NCBI GenBank assembly: GCA_041665165.1 | Contig: JBAYJJ010000009.1 | Coordinates: 1-32,721 of the forward strand | From: MWCR01 sp041665165 | GTDB lineage: Bacteria; Patescibacteriota; Patescibacteriia; 2-12-FULL-60-25 | Direction: 5' to 3' | DNA length: 32,721 bases | Part shown: piece by piece, positions 21,617-28,501 of the stretch | Layout: each line of letters begins with the position of its first letter | Position numbering within the stretch: position 1 is the first letter of the stretch | Notes under the pieces: model-generated | What the model saw: only the letters and a program-made list of their open reading frames with translations | What the model was told of the DNA's origin: nothing | Database searches by the model: none | Translations under genes and position numbers: made by a program

Positions 21617-22951
21617 ATGATTTCAAATCCTTATAGAAACAGGGCGACAATTATTTGGATACTAGTCGGACTGGCCGTTGTGGCCGGCAGTTTTTTTGGT
21701 GGCATGTTCATCGGCCGCTTGGGGACGGTCCCAACTACTTCCAATACAGCGCCCATTGCCAACATTTTAGGCGTGGGCTCAAGCCCGCAGGCTGATGCTT
21801 TGGACGAAAAAGACATCCAGTTCAGCCAGTTCTGGGAGCTTTGGAAGATGCTCAAGATGAAGTATTACGAATCCACCTCCGAACAAAAAATGTTCTACGG
21901 AGCCATGAAAGGCATGGCCGAAGCGCTTGGCGACCCGTACACTTCCTTTTTTGAGCCTGTGACAGCCAAGGAATTCAGCGATTCTTTAAAAGGCGAATTT
22001 GACGGCATTGGCGCTGAAATCGGCATTCGCGACGGGCAACTGACCGTAATCGCACCTTTGCCAGACAGTCCGGCTGAAAAAGCAGGCTTAAGAGCCGGAG
22101 ATATGATTTTGCAGATCAATAGTACAAGTACTGAGGGTATGTTTACGGAAGAAGCTGTGACTTATATTCGCGGCAAAAAAGGTACAACCGTCAAACTCAA
22201 GATCGGTCGCATGCCTGAAGCTAAGACTGTTAAGGGGAAAGCCGTGCAAGGTACGCCAGAGATAAAGGACTATGTCATCACAAGAGATGTGATTGTGGTC
22301 AAATCTGTACGCGTCTCCTGGCCTAAGGACGGTTATGCTTTGGTTCAGATAACCAGCTTTGACGAAAAGACAGGCAAGGAATTCACAGAAGCGATTGATA
22401 AGCTACTCCCGAAAAATCCAAAAGGCATTATTTTGGACTTGCGCAATGATCCCGGAGGATTTTTGGACAAGTCTACGATTGTGGCAGGCGAATGGGTCGG
22501 CGACAGGGTCGTTGTCTCCGAGCGCCGTAAGGGCAAGATAGTGGATGAGTTCCACGGCCAAGGTACGGGCCGGCTAAGCGGAATCCCGACAGTCGTATTG
22601 GTCAACCAGGGTTCAGCCTCAGCAGCCGAAATCGTTACCGGAGCTTTGCGAGATTATGGCTTGGCCACGGTTATTGGCATGAAAACCTTTGGCAAGGGCT
22701 CTGTCCAAGACTACTCAGAGTTTGCGGACGGCTCTGCAGTCAAAATAACGATTGCTGAATGGTTGACTCCAAAAGGCAATTCCATCAATAAGACAGGCAT
22801 CAAGCCAGATATTGAAGTTGATAAAACTATCGCAGACTACAATGAAAACCGCGATCCCCAGCTCGATAAAGCGCTCCTCTGGTTCACTGACCCAGTCGCA
22901 GCCAGCGCCTCATCCACACAAGCCACAGCCGCAGCACCTAAAGCGCCGTAA
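21617..22951 (+). CDS. S41-family C-terminal processing peptidase
   Basis: 444 aa. An N-terminal signal anchor (residues about 11-35) is followed by a cap helix region (YGAMKGMAEALGDPYTSFF), a PDZ domain (about 125-200, GIGAEIG...SPAEKAGLRAGD) and the protease core. The Ser/Lys dyad is Ser335 in NQGSASAAEI and Lys360 in TFGKGSVQ, with the normal spacing of 25. The family cleaves C-terminal ends of exported proteins outside the membrane. The C-terminal tail is alanine/proline-rich (ASASSTQATAAAPKAP) and its codons overlap another reading frame belonging to the Nudix gene. Confidence 0.93.
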   Translation: MISNPYRNRATIIWILVGLAVVAGSFFGGMFIGRLGTVPTTSNTAPIANILGVGSSPQADALDEKDIQFSQFWELWKMLKMKYYESTSEQKMFYGAMKGMAEALGDPYTSFFEPVTAKEFSDSLKGEFDGIGAEIGIRDGQLTVIAPLPDSPAEKAGLRAGDMILQINSTSTEGMFTEEAVTYIRGKKGTTVKLKIGRMPEAKTVKGKAVQGTPEIKDYVITRDVIVVKSVRVSWPKDGYALVQITSFDEKTGKEFTEAIDKLLPKNPKGIILDLRNDPGGFLDKSTIVAGEWVGDRVVVSERRKGKIVDEFHGQGTGRLSGIPTVVLVNQGSASAAEIVTGALRDYGLATVIGMKTFGKGSVQDYSEFADGSAVKITIAEWLTPKGNSINKTGIKPDIEVDKTIADYNENRDPQLDKALLWFTDPVAASASSTQATAAAPKAP

Positions 22952-23414
22952 GTTCCAAAAGCGCCAAGGGCCCAGGCCGCTCAGGCAGACATCTGCCGGA
23001 GGTATTATATTTCGCCGCAAATCAGGCCGGGCTGAGATTCTATTCCTCAAGCGCGAAGATGGGCGCTGGACTTTTCCTAAAGGCAAACAACAGCTCGGCG
23101 AATCCTTTGTCGTGGCAGCTATCCGTGAGATTAAAGAGGAAACAGGCATTTCAGGCTTGAAATTCCTTGCTTCTTTGGGCAATACAGGTTTCAGATATAC
23201 GGAGCGCCATGCCGGGCCAGTCAAACAAATTTCCAAAACCGTGCACTTCTTTTTGTTTGAAGCGCCGCAAGACGCTGAATTCAAACTCGCTGGATCAGAA
23301 GGAGTTGTTGATGGCGCCTGGATTAGATCAGACCGTGCTTTTGCGACTTTAAGCTATCGGAACATGGACCGGATTTTGGCCAAGGCATTGAGATTGATAC
23401 ATTTGAACCGCTAA
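22842..23414 (+). CDS. Nudix hydrolase with unclear start
   Basis: The Nudix box is complete: GKQQLGESFVVAAIREIKEE plus TGI, matching GX5EX7REUXEEXGU, with SAGGIIFRR before it and FRYTE after it. The family cleaves nucleoside diphosphates linked to other groups; this substrate is unknown. The domain begins at about base 22990, yet no ATG, GTG or TTG lies in frame after 22842, so the start must lie 110 nt inside the S41 gene (ATG 22842, or TTG 22812), or a rare codon is used. The extra N-terminus is low-complexity (QPAPHPHKPQPQHLKRR). The stop codon lies inside a nonamer array. Confidence 0.85.
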   Translation: MKTAIPSSIKRSSGSLTQSQPAPHPHKPQPQHLKRRKFQKRQGPRPLRQTSAGGIIFRRKSGRAEILFLKREDGRWTFPKGKQQLGESFVVAAIREIKEETGISGLKFLASLGNTGFRYTERHAGPVKQISKTVHFFLFEAPQDAEFKLAGSEGVVDGAWIRSDRAFATLSYRNMDRILAKALRLIHLNR

Positions 23415-23460
23415 CGTCCCTCCCGTCCATCTCGTCCCTAACATCCCTGACGTCCATAAT
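23412..23460 (+). repeat. Nonamer tandem array starting at the Nudix stop codon
   Basis: TAACGTCCC, TCCCGTCCA, TCTCGTCCC, TAACATCCC, TGACGTCCA and a decayed last unit. The first TAA is the stop codon of the Nudix gene (23412-23414). Confidence 0.85.
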
Positions 23461-23465
23461 CGACC

Positions 23466-23494
23466 TTGACCAAGCCGGCTTTTTATGTTTAGCT
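23466..23494 (+). promoter_or_regulatory. Possible promoter of the 220-aa unknown gene
   Basis: TTGACC (23466-23471) is 17 nt from TTAGCT (23489-23494). The -35 box is good, the -10 box weak, so this is tentative. Confidence 0.3.
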
Positions 23495-23522
23495 GACGAG
23501 GTAAAAACAAGGAGGAATTCAA

Positions 23523-24185
23523 ATGGACCAGGGGACGCCGTACCGCAACGGTGAAGGGCACATCGAAAAAGTGGAGTTCGTTGTGGGCCAGAACAATCGG
23601 GTCAAGATAACGCTTGAGGCGCACATTTTGCATGGCCAAGAAGTGAGCGATAGCGCAGAAGCTATCCGCGACGCGTTGCCAATCATGGCAGGCGAGCTCG
23701 AGGACAAACTCGGCATCAAGCACCCGACAGGCATAAAAATAGGAACACCCGTTAAACTGGTAAAGGGCACGCTGGTCGGATATGGCGTTATTCTTGAAAT
23801 GAAATCCGACAGAATCATTCTTCAGTCTCTCGCCTTTGGAGAGTTGAATGTACAATCGTGGCCGATTGACGACACGGTTATAGTCACTCTGCCAGGGCGA
23901 GGTATGGAAGCTGTTGTCGGTGCCAGAATGCTTGAACTAAGTAAAGGAATTTGGAACAATGAGTTTGTTCACATCAAGGATGAGTGCATCTTGGAACTGA
24001 TCGCCAACAACGCTCCTGAAGAGTGGAATAAACTTCAAGCCATCGGGCGAATGCGCGATTCGGAGAAATTAAAAGGAATCTTGTCGGCTCGTTTGCGCAG
24101 ATACTCAAATGAAGAAAACGCCTTGTCGGTTGACGCACTTTACAGGGCTGCTAGTGAGCGCTTGCTGGCGTTGAAAAAGACTTAA
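23523..24185 (+). CDS. Protein of unknown function, 220 aa
   Basis: Not recognised. The start is firm: AAGGAGG (23509-23515) is 7 nt before ATG 23523, and a terminator begins right at the stop. The protein is soluble with no signal peptide. The first ~55 residues alternate beta and helix (KVEFVVGQNNRVKITLEAHI, then AEAIRDALPIMAGELED). The middle is beta-rich (IGTPVKLVKGTLVGYGVIL, IILQSLAFGELNV, DTVIVTLPGRGM). The last ~90 are helical and charged (EEWNKLQAIGRMRDSEKLK; ALYRAASERLLALKK). A regulatory or RNA-binding role is possible, but nothing in the sequence shows it. It appears to be transcribed alone. Confidence 0.8.
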   Translation: MDQGTPYRNGEGHIEKVEFVVGQNNRVKITLEAHILHGQEVSDSAEAIRDALPIMAGELEDKLGIKHPTGIKIGTPVKLVKGTLVGYGVILEMKSDRIILQSLAFGELNVQSWPIDDTVIVTLPGRGMEAVVGARMLELSKGIWNNEFVHIKDECILELIANNAPEEWNKLQAIGRMRDSEKLKGILSARLRRYSNEENALSVDALYRAASERLLALKKT

Positions 24186-24207
24186 ACGAGAACTCTCTCG
24201 TTTTTTT
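24186..24207 (+). terminator. Rho-independent terminator of the 220-aa gene
   Basis: ACGAGA (24186-24191) pairs with TCTCGT (24196-24201) over a 4-nt loop, and the T-run continues to 24207. It begins directly after the stop codon. Confidence 0.85.
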
Positions 24208-24248
24208 GTATCAATTTAGGTTATCCACTCCCTTTGTCTTGACCCATT

Positions 24249-24276
24249 TTTACGATGGGCGCGCGCAGTGTATAAT
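24249..24276 (+). promoter_or_regulatory. Promoter of pyrG
   Basis: A perfect -10 box TATAAT (24271-24276) is 16 nt from TTTACG (24249-24254). It follows the terminator of the previous gene and lies about 55 nt before the first pyrG start, leaving a leader of about 48 nt that contains a GATCTAACTC/GGGCAT stretch of unclear role. Confidence 0.6.
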
Positions 24277-24330
24277 TAAGTCCCGTATGCCCTTCGATCT
24301 AACTCAGGGCATAGTGAGCAAAGTCGAACT

Positions 24331-25977
24331 ATGGGAAAAAGGAATACAACTAAAAAACGTCGCATGACGATATTTGTCGTTGGCGGGGTTATGAGCGGAG
24401 TCGGTAAGGGAGTAGTCTCGGCATCTGTCGGGGCTATTCTTAAAGAGTGCGGCTTGGCCGTCACATCCATCAAAATTGACCCGTATATCAATGTTGATGC
24501 TAGCACAATGAACCCGATTGAACACGGAGAGGTGTTCGTGACCAAGGATGGGGCAGAGACTGACCAGGATATCGGCAATTATGAGCGTTTCTTGGATCAG
24601 GACATTCCGCGGCTGAATTACATGACAACCGGGTCCGTGTATCAGACAGTCATCAACCGCGAGCGTTCGCTCGGCTATCACGGGAAGACGGTTGAGGCAG
24701 TGCCTCACATACCGCTTGAGGTCTTGGGGCGGATCAAAATGGCGCAACAGGTAAATAACGCTGATGTGACTCTGGTGGAGATCGGCGGCACAGTCGGCGA
24801 ATACCAAAATGTGTTGTTTTTGGAGGCTGCACGCATGATGCGGCGCGAGGATCCGGAAAACGTCATCATCATACTGGTGAGCTATCTGCCTGTACCAGGC
24901 TCTTTGGGCGAAATGAAGACCAAACCGACCCAGTATGCGGTTAAACTCTTGAACGAAGTCGGATTGTTCCCGGATTTGATTGTAGCGCGCTCAACGCATG
25001 TGATTGATGATGTGCGCAAGACAAAATTGAGTTTTAATTGCGGAGTCAAACCCGAAGACGTGATTGCTGCGCCAGATGTATCTTCGATTTATGATGTGCC
25101 ATCAGCTTTCAGGAAACAGGGCGTGGCCGAAAGGATTTTTGAAAAATTCAAGCTCAGCAAACGCTGCCCAGCCAATTCAAAGTGGGGTGCTTTTTCCAAA
25201 AAGATACACAAGCCAGGCAAGCCTGTCAGGATCGGAATCGTTGGCAAGTATTTTTCAACTGGGGATTTTGTATTGGGTGATGTCTACCTGTGTGTTATCG
25301 AGGCACTTAAACATGCTTGTTGGCACTCAGGGCTTACACCGCAGATTGAATGGATCAATAGCGAGGAAATAGAAAAGAATCCAAAAAAGATCAAGACGAT
25401 TTTGAAAGGCCTGAAAGGCATCCTTATTCCGGGTGGATTTGGGAATCGCGGGGTAGAAGGCAAGATTTTGGCAGTGCAATATGCACGTGAAAAGAAGATA
25501 CCGTATTTTGGGTTGTGTTATGGCATGCAATTGGCCACAGTTGAGGTCGCAAGGCATGTTTTGGGCATGCATGATGCCAATACCACTGAGATCAACCCAG
25601 AGACCAAGAACCCGGTCATTCATTTGATGAACGAGCAAGAGGAGCGCATGCGCAATGCCCATTATGGCGGCACCATGCGTTTGGGCGAGTTCCCATGCGT
25701 GCTCAGGCCCGGCTCAACGGCACGCAAGCTGTATGGCCATGAGTTTGTCATGGAGCGCCATCGCCACCGCTATGAGTTCAACCCAAAGTTCCGTGCAGAC
25801 CTGGAAAAAGCAGGGCTGATGTGCACAGGCACTTCGCCGGATGACATGCTAGTTGAAATTGTGGAATGGGAAAACCATCCCTTCTTCGTTGCCACGCAAT
25901 TCCATCCAGAGTTCTTATCGCGCCCCTTTTCGCCTCACCCGTTGTTCGTGGGGTTTGTGAAAGCGTGCAGAAAATAA
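24331..25977 (+). CDS. pyrG: CTP synthase
   Basis: Makes CTP from UTP, ATP and glutamine in the cytoplasm. The synthetase domain begins IFVVGGVMSGVGKGVVSAS (P-loop) and has KIDPYINVDASTMNP and EHGEVFVTKDGAETDQDIGN. The glutaminase domain (from about residue 300) holds ILIPGGFGNRGVEGK, the nucleophile Cys in FGLCYGMQLA and the His-Glu pair in FHPEF. The length of 548 aa is normal. ATG 24331 gives an 11-residue basic extension (GKRNTTKKRR); ATG 24364 would match the family N-terminus more closely, so the start is undecided. No strong Shine-Dalgarno sequence is present. Confidence 0.97.
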   Translation: MGKRNTTKKRRMTIFVVGGVMSGVGKGVVSASVGAILKECGLAVTSIKIDPYINVDASTMNPIEHGEVFVTKDGAETDQDIGNYERFLDQDIPRLNYMTTGSVYQTVINRERSLGYHGKTVEAVPHIPLEVLGRIKMAQQVNNADVTLVEIGGTVGEYQNVLFLEAARMMRREDPENVIIILVSYLPVPGSLGEMKTKPTQYAVKLLNEVGLFPDLIVARSTHVIDDVRKTKLSFNCGVKPEDVIAAPDVSSIYDVPSAFRKQGVAERIFEKFKLSKRCPANSKWGAFSKKIHKPGKPVRIGIVGKYFSTGDFVLGDVYLCVIEALKHACWHSGLTPQIEWINSEEIEKNPKKIKTILKGLKGILIPGGFGNRGVEGKILAVQYAREKKIPYFGLCYGMQLATVEVARHVLGMHDANTTEINPETKNPVIHLMNEQEERMRNAHYGGTMRLGEFPCVLRPGSTARKLYGHEFVMERHRHRYEFNPKFRADLEKAGLMCTGTSPDDMLVEIVEWENHPFFVATQFHPEFLSRPFSPHPLFVGFVKACRK

Positions 25978-25989
25978 AGTTACACCACC

Positions 25990-26088
25990 TGTCCTTGCGA
26001 GCCGAAGGCGTGGCAATCTCTTACTGTTTAATTAATTAGCGTCAGATTGCCGCTGTTGTTCGCTGGTGCTCTCTTCCTCGCAATGACA
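25990..26088. repeat. Intergenic family C-type element before the GNAT gene
   Basis: Ends TGTCCTTGCGAGC and TCGCAATGACA are imperfect inverted copies; internally GGCAATCTC is followed by AGATTGCCGC. It occupies the pyrG-GNAT gap and stops 8 nt before ATG 26097. Close relative of 11115-11211. Confidence 0.9.
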
Positions 26089-26096
26089 AATAAAAT

Positions 26097-26573
26097 ATGA
26101 TCAGATTAAGAAAAGTAAAGACCTCTGACAGGCGGTATTTTGCAAAATGGTGGCGAGACAAGGCGTTGTTAAAAGTGACGAGCGGCGAACTTAGAAGAAT
26201 CACAGATCAAGAAGTTGATAAGTATTTTTTAAGAATCTTAAATGATCAGAAGGGCTTGCAGTACATAATAAGCGTGGATGGGAAAACGATCGGTCATTTG
26301 GCCCTGGAGCCGCGTAAAGGAGGTTGGTACGAGACCCAGATCGTCATCGGAGAGAAAAGCCAACAGGGCAAAGAATATGGCACGAAGTCCATAAAACAGC
26401 TCATAGGAAAAGCGAAGAGAGTAGGAGTCACAAAAATTTATCTGGAAGTCAGACCAGATAACACAAAAGCAATCAACGCTTATAAACAATCTGGATTTAA
26501 GGCAGTAAGCATCAAGAAATACCCGAAAAACAAGAATTTGCCGCAAACAATCAAGATGGTTCTAAACGCTTAA
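26097..26573 (+). CDS. GNAT-family N-acetyltransferase
   Basis: 158 aa. The order of elements fits GNAT: an N-terminal strand-helix (MIRLRKVKTSDRRYFAKWW), central strands (YIISVDGKTIGHLALEP, TQIVIGEKSQQGKEYG, the latter the acetyl-CoA loop in the Q/R-x-x-G-x-G/A position) and the C-terminal IYLEVRPDNTKAINAYKQSGF. It transfers an acetyl group from acetyl-CoA to an amine; the acceptor (protein N-terminus, small molecule or antibiotic) cannot be told. No Shine-Dalgarno sequence, and the start is only 8 nt after a repeat. The gene ends at a strong bidirectional terminator. Confidence 0.9.
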   Translation: MIRLRKVKTSDRRYFAKWWRDKALLKVTSGELRRITDQEVDKYFLRILNDQKGLQYIISVDGKTIGHLALEPRKGGWYETQIVIGEKSQQGKEYGTKSIKQLIGKAKRVGVTKIYLEVRPDNTKAINAYKQSGFKAVSIKKYPKNKNLPQTIKMVLNA

Positions 26574-26603
26574 AAAAACATCCGCTTGAGGCGGATGTTT
26601 TTT
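26572..26603. terminator. Bidirectional rho-independent terminator
   Basis: ACATCCGC (26578-26585) and GCGGATGT (26591-26598) form a perfect 8-bp stem with a 5-nt loop. It is preceded by a run of A and followed by a run of T, so it works for the GNAT gene (+) and for the convergent surface protein gene (-). Confidence 0.92.
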
Positions 26604-26615
26604 GTTTGATTTGAA

Positions 26616-27410
26616 TTATTTTGAATTGATTGTTGTTGGCTGGCCATCTAATGAACCGTCATCGTAATCGCTGAACCAATCGCCGGAGCTTAAGTTCGTG
26701 ACTGAAGCTGAGTGCGCGGCTGAGGATTTGTCAGACCAGATAAAGAAACCAGGCATTGCTGTCTTGAGATCTGGCGTTTTCTTTACGCTGAATACGCCTT
26801 GGCTGGCGGCCGTGAAAGGCTGAGCTACTGCATTGGAAAGATAGCCTTTGACGACTTCACCATCGCCCAACCTATAGGCCGAAGTCATGATATATGACTT
26901 TTTCATCAAGTCGCTTTTGACCGTTGCCTTGACCGTGTATGTATTGCCCGAACCATAGATGACTTCTTCGCCCTTTAAAGCGATGACCGCAATCACATAG
27001 ACGTCAGACGTAGCCAAACCCTCTTCAAGGTCTAACCCGGTTGACCCGTCCATGACTGAATAGTCTTGCGATGCGAGCGCTTTGCTATTCTTATACAGCT
27101 TGAATTTGCTCACACTGACGTCGGCTGATTTTTGGACCTTCAGAGCAATCTGTTTAAAAGCAATTGATTTATTCAGCTGCGTGCCCAGGGTAAAGCTGTA
27201 AAGCTCATTTTCCCCATTCAAAAGTAAATTATTGACAGGATTTTGTTTAACGAAAACCGGAGTGGCTTTATAAGAAGCTATCTGGTTTTGAGGAACTGGC
27301 CTGTCGAGAGCTTGGCTCTGTTTGGACGAGTATGAATAATAAGTGAGGGCAGCCGCGCTAGCCACGAGGACCACCGCAAACAACCCAACTAAAGTGTTTT
27401 TAAATTGCAT
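26616..27410 (-). CDS. Surface protein with N-terminal anchor, unknown function
   Basis: 264 aa. The N-terminal segment (FKNTLVGLFAVVLVASAAALTYY) is a signal anchor or signal peptide. The rest is predicted beta-rich, with a middle domain (ELYSFTLGTQLNKSIAFKQ; VSVSKFKLYKNSKA) and an end motif FFIWSDKSSAAHS...DWFSDY that I associate with exported proteins of this kind of genome. No enzymatic motif is seen; an S-layer-like or cell-surface role is inferred. ATG 27410 is chosen over 27431 because a -10 box overlaps the upstream codons. Confidence 0.7.
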   Translation of the reverse strand: MQFKNTLVGLFAVVLVASAAALTYYSYSSKQSQALDRPVPQNQIASYKATPVFVKQNPVNNLLLNGENELYSFTLGTQLNKSIAFKQIALKVQKSADVSVSKFKLYKNSKALASQDYSVMDGSTGLDLEEGLATSDVYVIAVIALKGEEVIYGSGNTYTVKATVKSDLMKKSYIMTSAYRLGDGEVVKGYLSNAVAQPFTAASQGVFSVKKTPDLKTAMPGFFIWSDKSSAAHSASVTNLSSGDWFSDYDDGSLDGQPTTINSK

Positions 27411-27419
27411 AGTGAAGAT

Positions 27420-27428
27420 ATTATAACA
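27420..27428 (-). promoter_or_regulatory. Extended -10 promoter of the surface protein gene, probably leaderless
   Basis: TGTTATAAT on the minus strand is a perfect extended -10 box; no -35 box is visible. Transcription would begin about 3 nt before ATG 27410, leaving almost no leader. Confidence 0.6.
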
Positions 27429-27436
27429 CATTGCCC

Positions 27437-27464
27437 AGTGCTTAGTGCCTAGTACCTAGTGCAT
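27437..27464. repeat. Heptamer array (agtgcYt-like) x4
   Basis: AGTGCTT, AGTGCCT, AGTACCT, AGTGCAT without gaps, upstream of the surface protein promoter. The remaining 64 bases to the L27 stop hold a small inverted pair GGGCACAGGGCTC-type sequence (on the minus strand AAAATCGGGC/GCCCGATTTT around 27473-27496), which could terminate rpmA. Confidence 0.75.
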
Positions 27465-27471
27465 AAACTAA

Positions 27472-27496
27472 AAATCGAGCCCTGTGCCCGATTTTT
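27472..27496 (-). terminator. Probable terminator of rpmA
   Basis: AAAATCGAGC (27472-27481) and GCCCGATTTT (27487-27496) form a stem with one mismatch around a short loop. On the minus strand the pairing end is T-rich (CGATTTTTAG). It lies 33 bases past the L27 stop. Confidence 0.6.
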
Positions 27497-27528
27497 ACTC
27501 TGCCGTCAGCTTACTGTTGTCTGTCGTC

Positions 27529-27801
27529 TTATTTTACGTTTGCGAAAGTCGCGTTCTTGAGGCTGCCGTCAAAAGTCTTGACCTTTTTATGGGTAAAGGA
27601 AACGATGCCAACGGCCATTGAATACAAAGTATTATCTTTGCCTTCGCGTACGTTCAAACCAGCCCTGATTTTAGAGCCTCGTTGTCTGACAATGATATTG
27701 CCGACTTTAGCCTTTTCGCCAGCGTACAGTTTTGTACCCAAGCGTTGGCCTTGTGAATCGCGGCCTAATCTGGTAGAGCCGCCTGCCTTAGTGTGTGCCA
27801 T
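27529..27801 (-). CDS. rpmA: 50S ribosomal protein L27
   Basis: 90 aa, normal length. The N-terminus AHTKAGGSTRLGRDS and the segments QRLGTKLYAGEKAKVGN, IIVRQRGSKI and GKDNTLYSMAVG match the family, where the N-terminal tail reaches the peptidyl-transferase centre. ATG 27801 is fixed by this conserved start; the open frame reaches 27849 but those codons include the promoter. The usual partner rplU (L21) is not adjacent. A promoter and a probable terminator flank the gene, so it seems to be transcribed alone. Confidence 0.96.
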   Translation of the reverse strand: MAHTKAGGSTRLGRDSQGQRLGTKLYAGEKAKVGNIIVRQRGSKIRAGLNVREGKDNTLYSMAVGIVSFTHKKVKTFDGSLKNATFANVK

Positions 27802-27820
27802 AGGTTTAAATAGTGAGCGT

Positions 27821-27849
27821 ATATTAAGCCATTTGTGCCAGCTTGTCAA
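27821..27849 (-). promoter_or_regulatory. Promoter of rpmA
   Basis: On the minus strand TTGACA (27849-27844) is 17 nt from TAATAT (27826-27821). The transcript would start about 13 nt before ATG 27801. Confidence 0.7.
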
Positions 27850-27871
27850 GCCAATCCCACGGGGCTAACAT
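27843..27871 (+). promoter_or_regulatory. Divergent promoter of the NifU-like gene
   Basis: TTGTCA (27843-27848) is 17 nt from TAACAT (27866-27871). Its -35 box occupies the same bases as the rpmA -35 box on the other strand, so the two genes may compete for RNA polymerase. Confidence 0.5.
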
Positions 27872-27886
27872 GAGATACATAATAAC

Positions 27887-28126
27887 ATGAATAAAAAGGA
27901 ATTTAAGCTTAAAATAGAGGAATGTCTGGCCGAACAGAGGCAAGGCCTGCTTATGCATGGCGGAGACATAGAATTGGTGGATGCTGACCCTAAAACAGGT
28001 GTTGTTAAGGTCAAACTTCAAGGGGCCTGTATTGGCTGTCCCATGGCTCAAATGACCCTAAAAGAGGGGATTGAGGCTGAACTGATGGATAGGATTCCTT
28101 TGATTAAAAAAGTAGTGGGCGTATGA
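27887..28126 (+). CDS. NifU C-terminal-domain Fe-S scaffold protein
   Basis: 79 aa, a standalone Nfu-type domain. The cluster-binding CxxC is in GACIGCPMAQMTL, after HGGDIELVDAD and VVKVKLQ, the order of the family. It would carry and transfer iron-sulfur clusters in the cytoplasm. The last four bases overlap the next gene (ATGA), so translation is coupled to the small membrane protein. The start is the first ATG after the promoter; no strong Shine-Dalgarno sequence. Confidence 0.93.
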   Translation: MNKKEFKLKIEECLAEQRQGLLMHGGDIELVDADPKTGVVKVKLQGACIGCPMAQMTLKEGIEAELMDRIPLIKKVVGV

Positions 28127-28500
28127 AGCTGGAAGAATGGAAATTCAGCGTCAGCGTCGCCTGGGAAAATTCATTTTTGAGATGGGTAGGCATATCCATC
28201 TTTTCTCTGGTTGTTTTGGTCTCAGCCTATGCGACTTTCCAGCTTGTCCGTTCCAGTTTGTCATCAGGCTATGTTGTCACACACTATTCGGTTTACCTAG
28301 GCATAGACCAAGTATTACCCAGCTACTGGATAAGCGTACTCGCGCTGATGCCAATTGCGCTCATTTCTGGTACAATTTTATGTGCATACGCACTTTACCG
28401 CAGGGACAGCATCGCGACCTACGCTTTGCTCAGCTTGGCCGGATCTAGCGTTTTTATTTGGGCTTACTATCTTTATCATCTAACAAAAATAAACTTTTAA
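28123..28500 (+). CDS. Small three-span membrane protein, unknown function
   Basis: 125 aa with three hydrophobic segments (about 20-41, 68-90 and 97-117) and an acidic/basic N-terminus (KLEEWKFSVSVAWEN). No family was recognised. It overlaps the NifU-like gene by 4 nt and is followed 1 nt after its stop by mraY, so it sits at the head of the mraY-ftsW-murG series. A role connected with envelope synthesis is possible from context only. Confidence 0.7.
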   Translation: MKLEEWKFSVSVAWENSFLRWVGISIFSLVVLVSAYATFQLVRSSLSSGYVVTHYSVYLGIDQVLPSYWISVLALMPIALISGTILCAYALYRRDSIATYALLSLAGSSVFIWAYYLYHLTKINF

Positions 28501-28501
28501 T

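Noticed and set aside
24277..24330. Attenuator or riboswitch in the pyrG leader
   Set aside because: The leader is short, and no terminator hairpin with a T-run or known aptamer pattern is visible.
27432..27528. Small RNA or tRNA gene in the rpmA-surface protein gap
   Set aside because: Only a heptamer array and a terminator-like stem are visible; no cloverleaf can be drawn.
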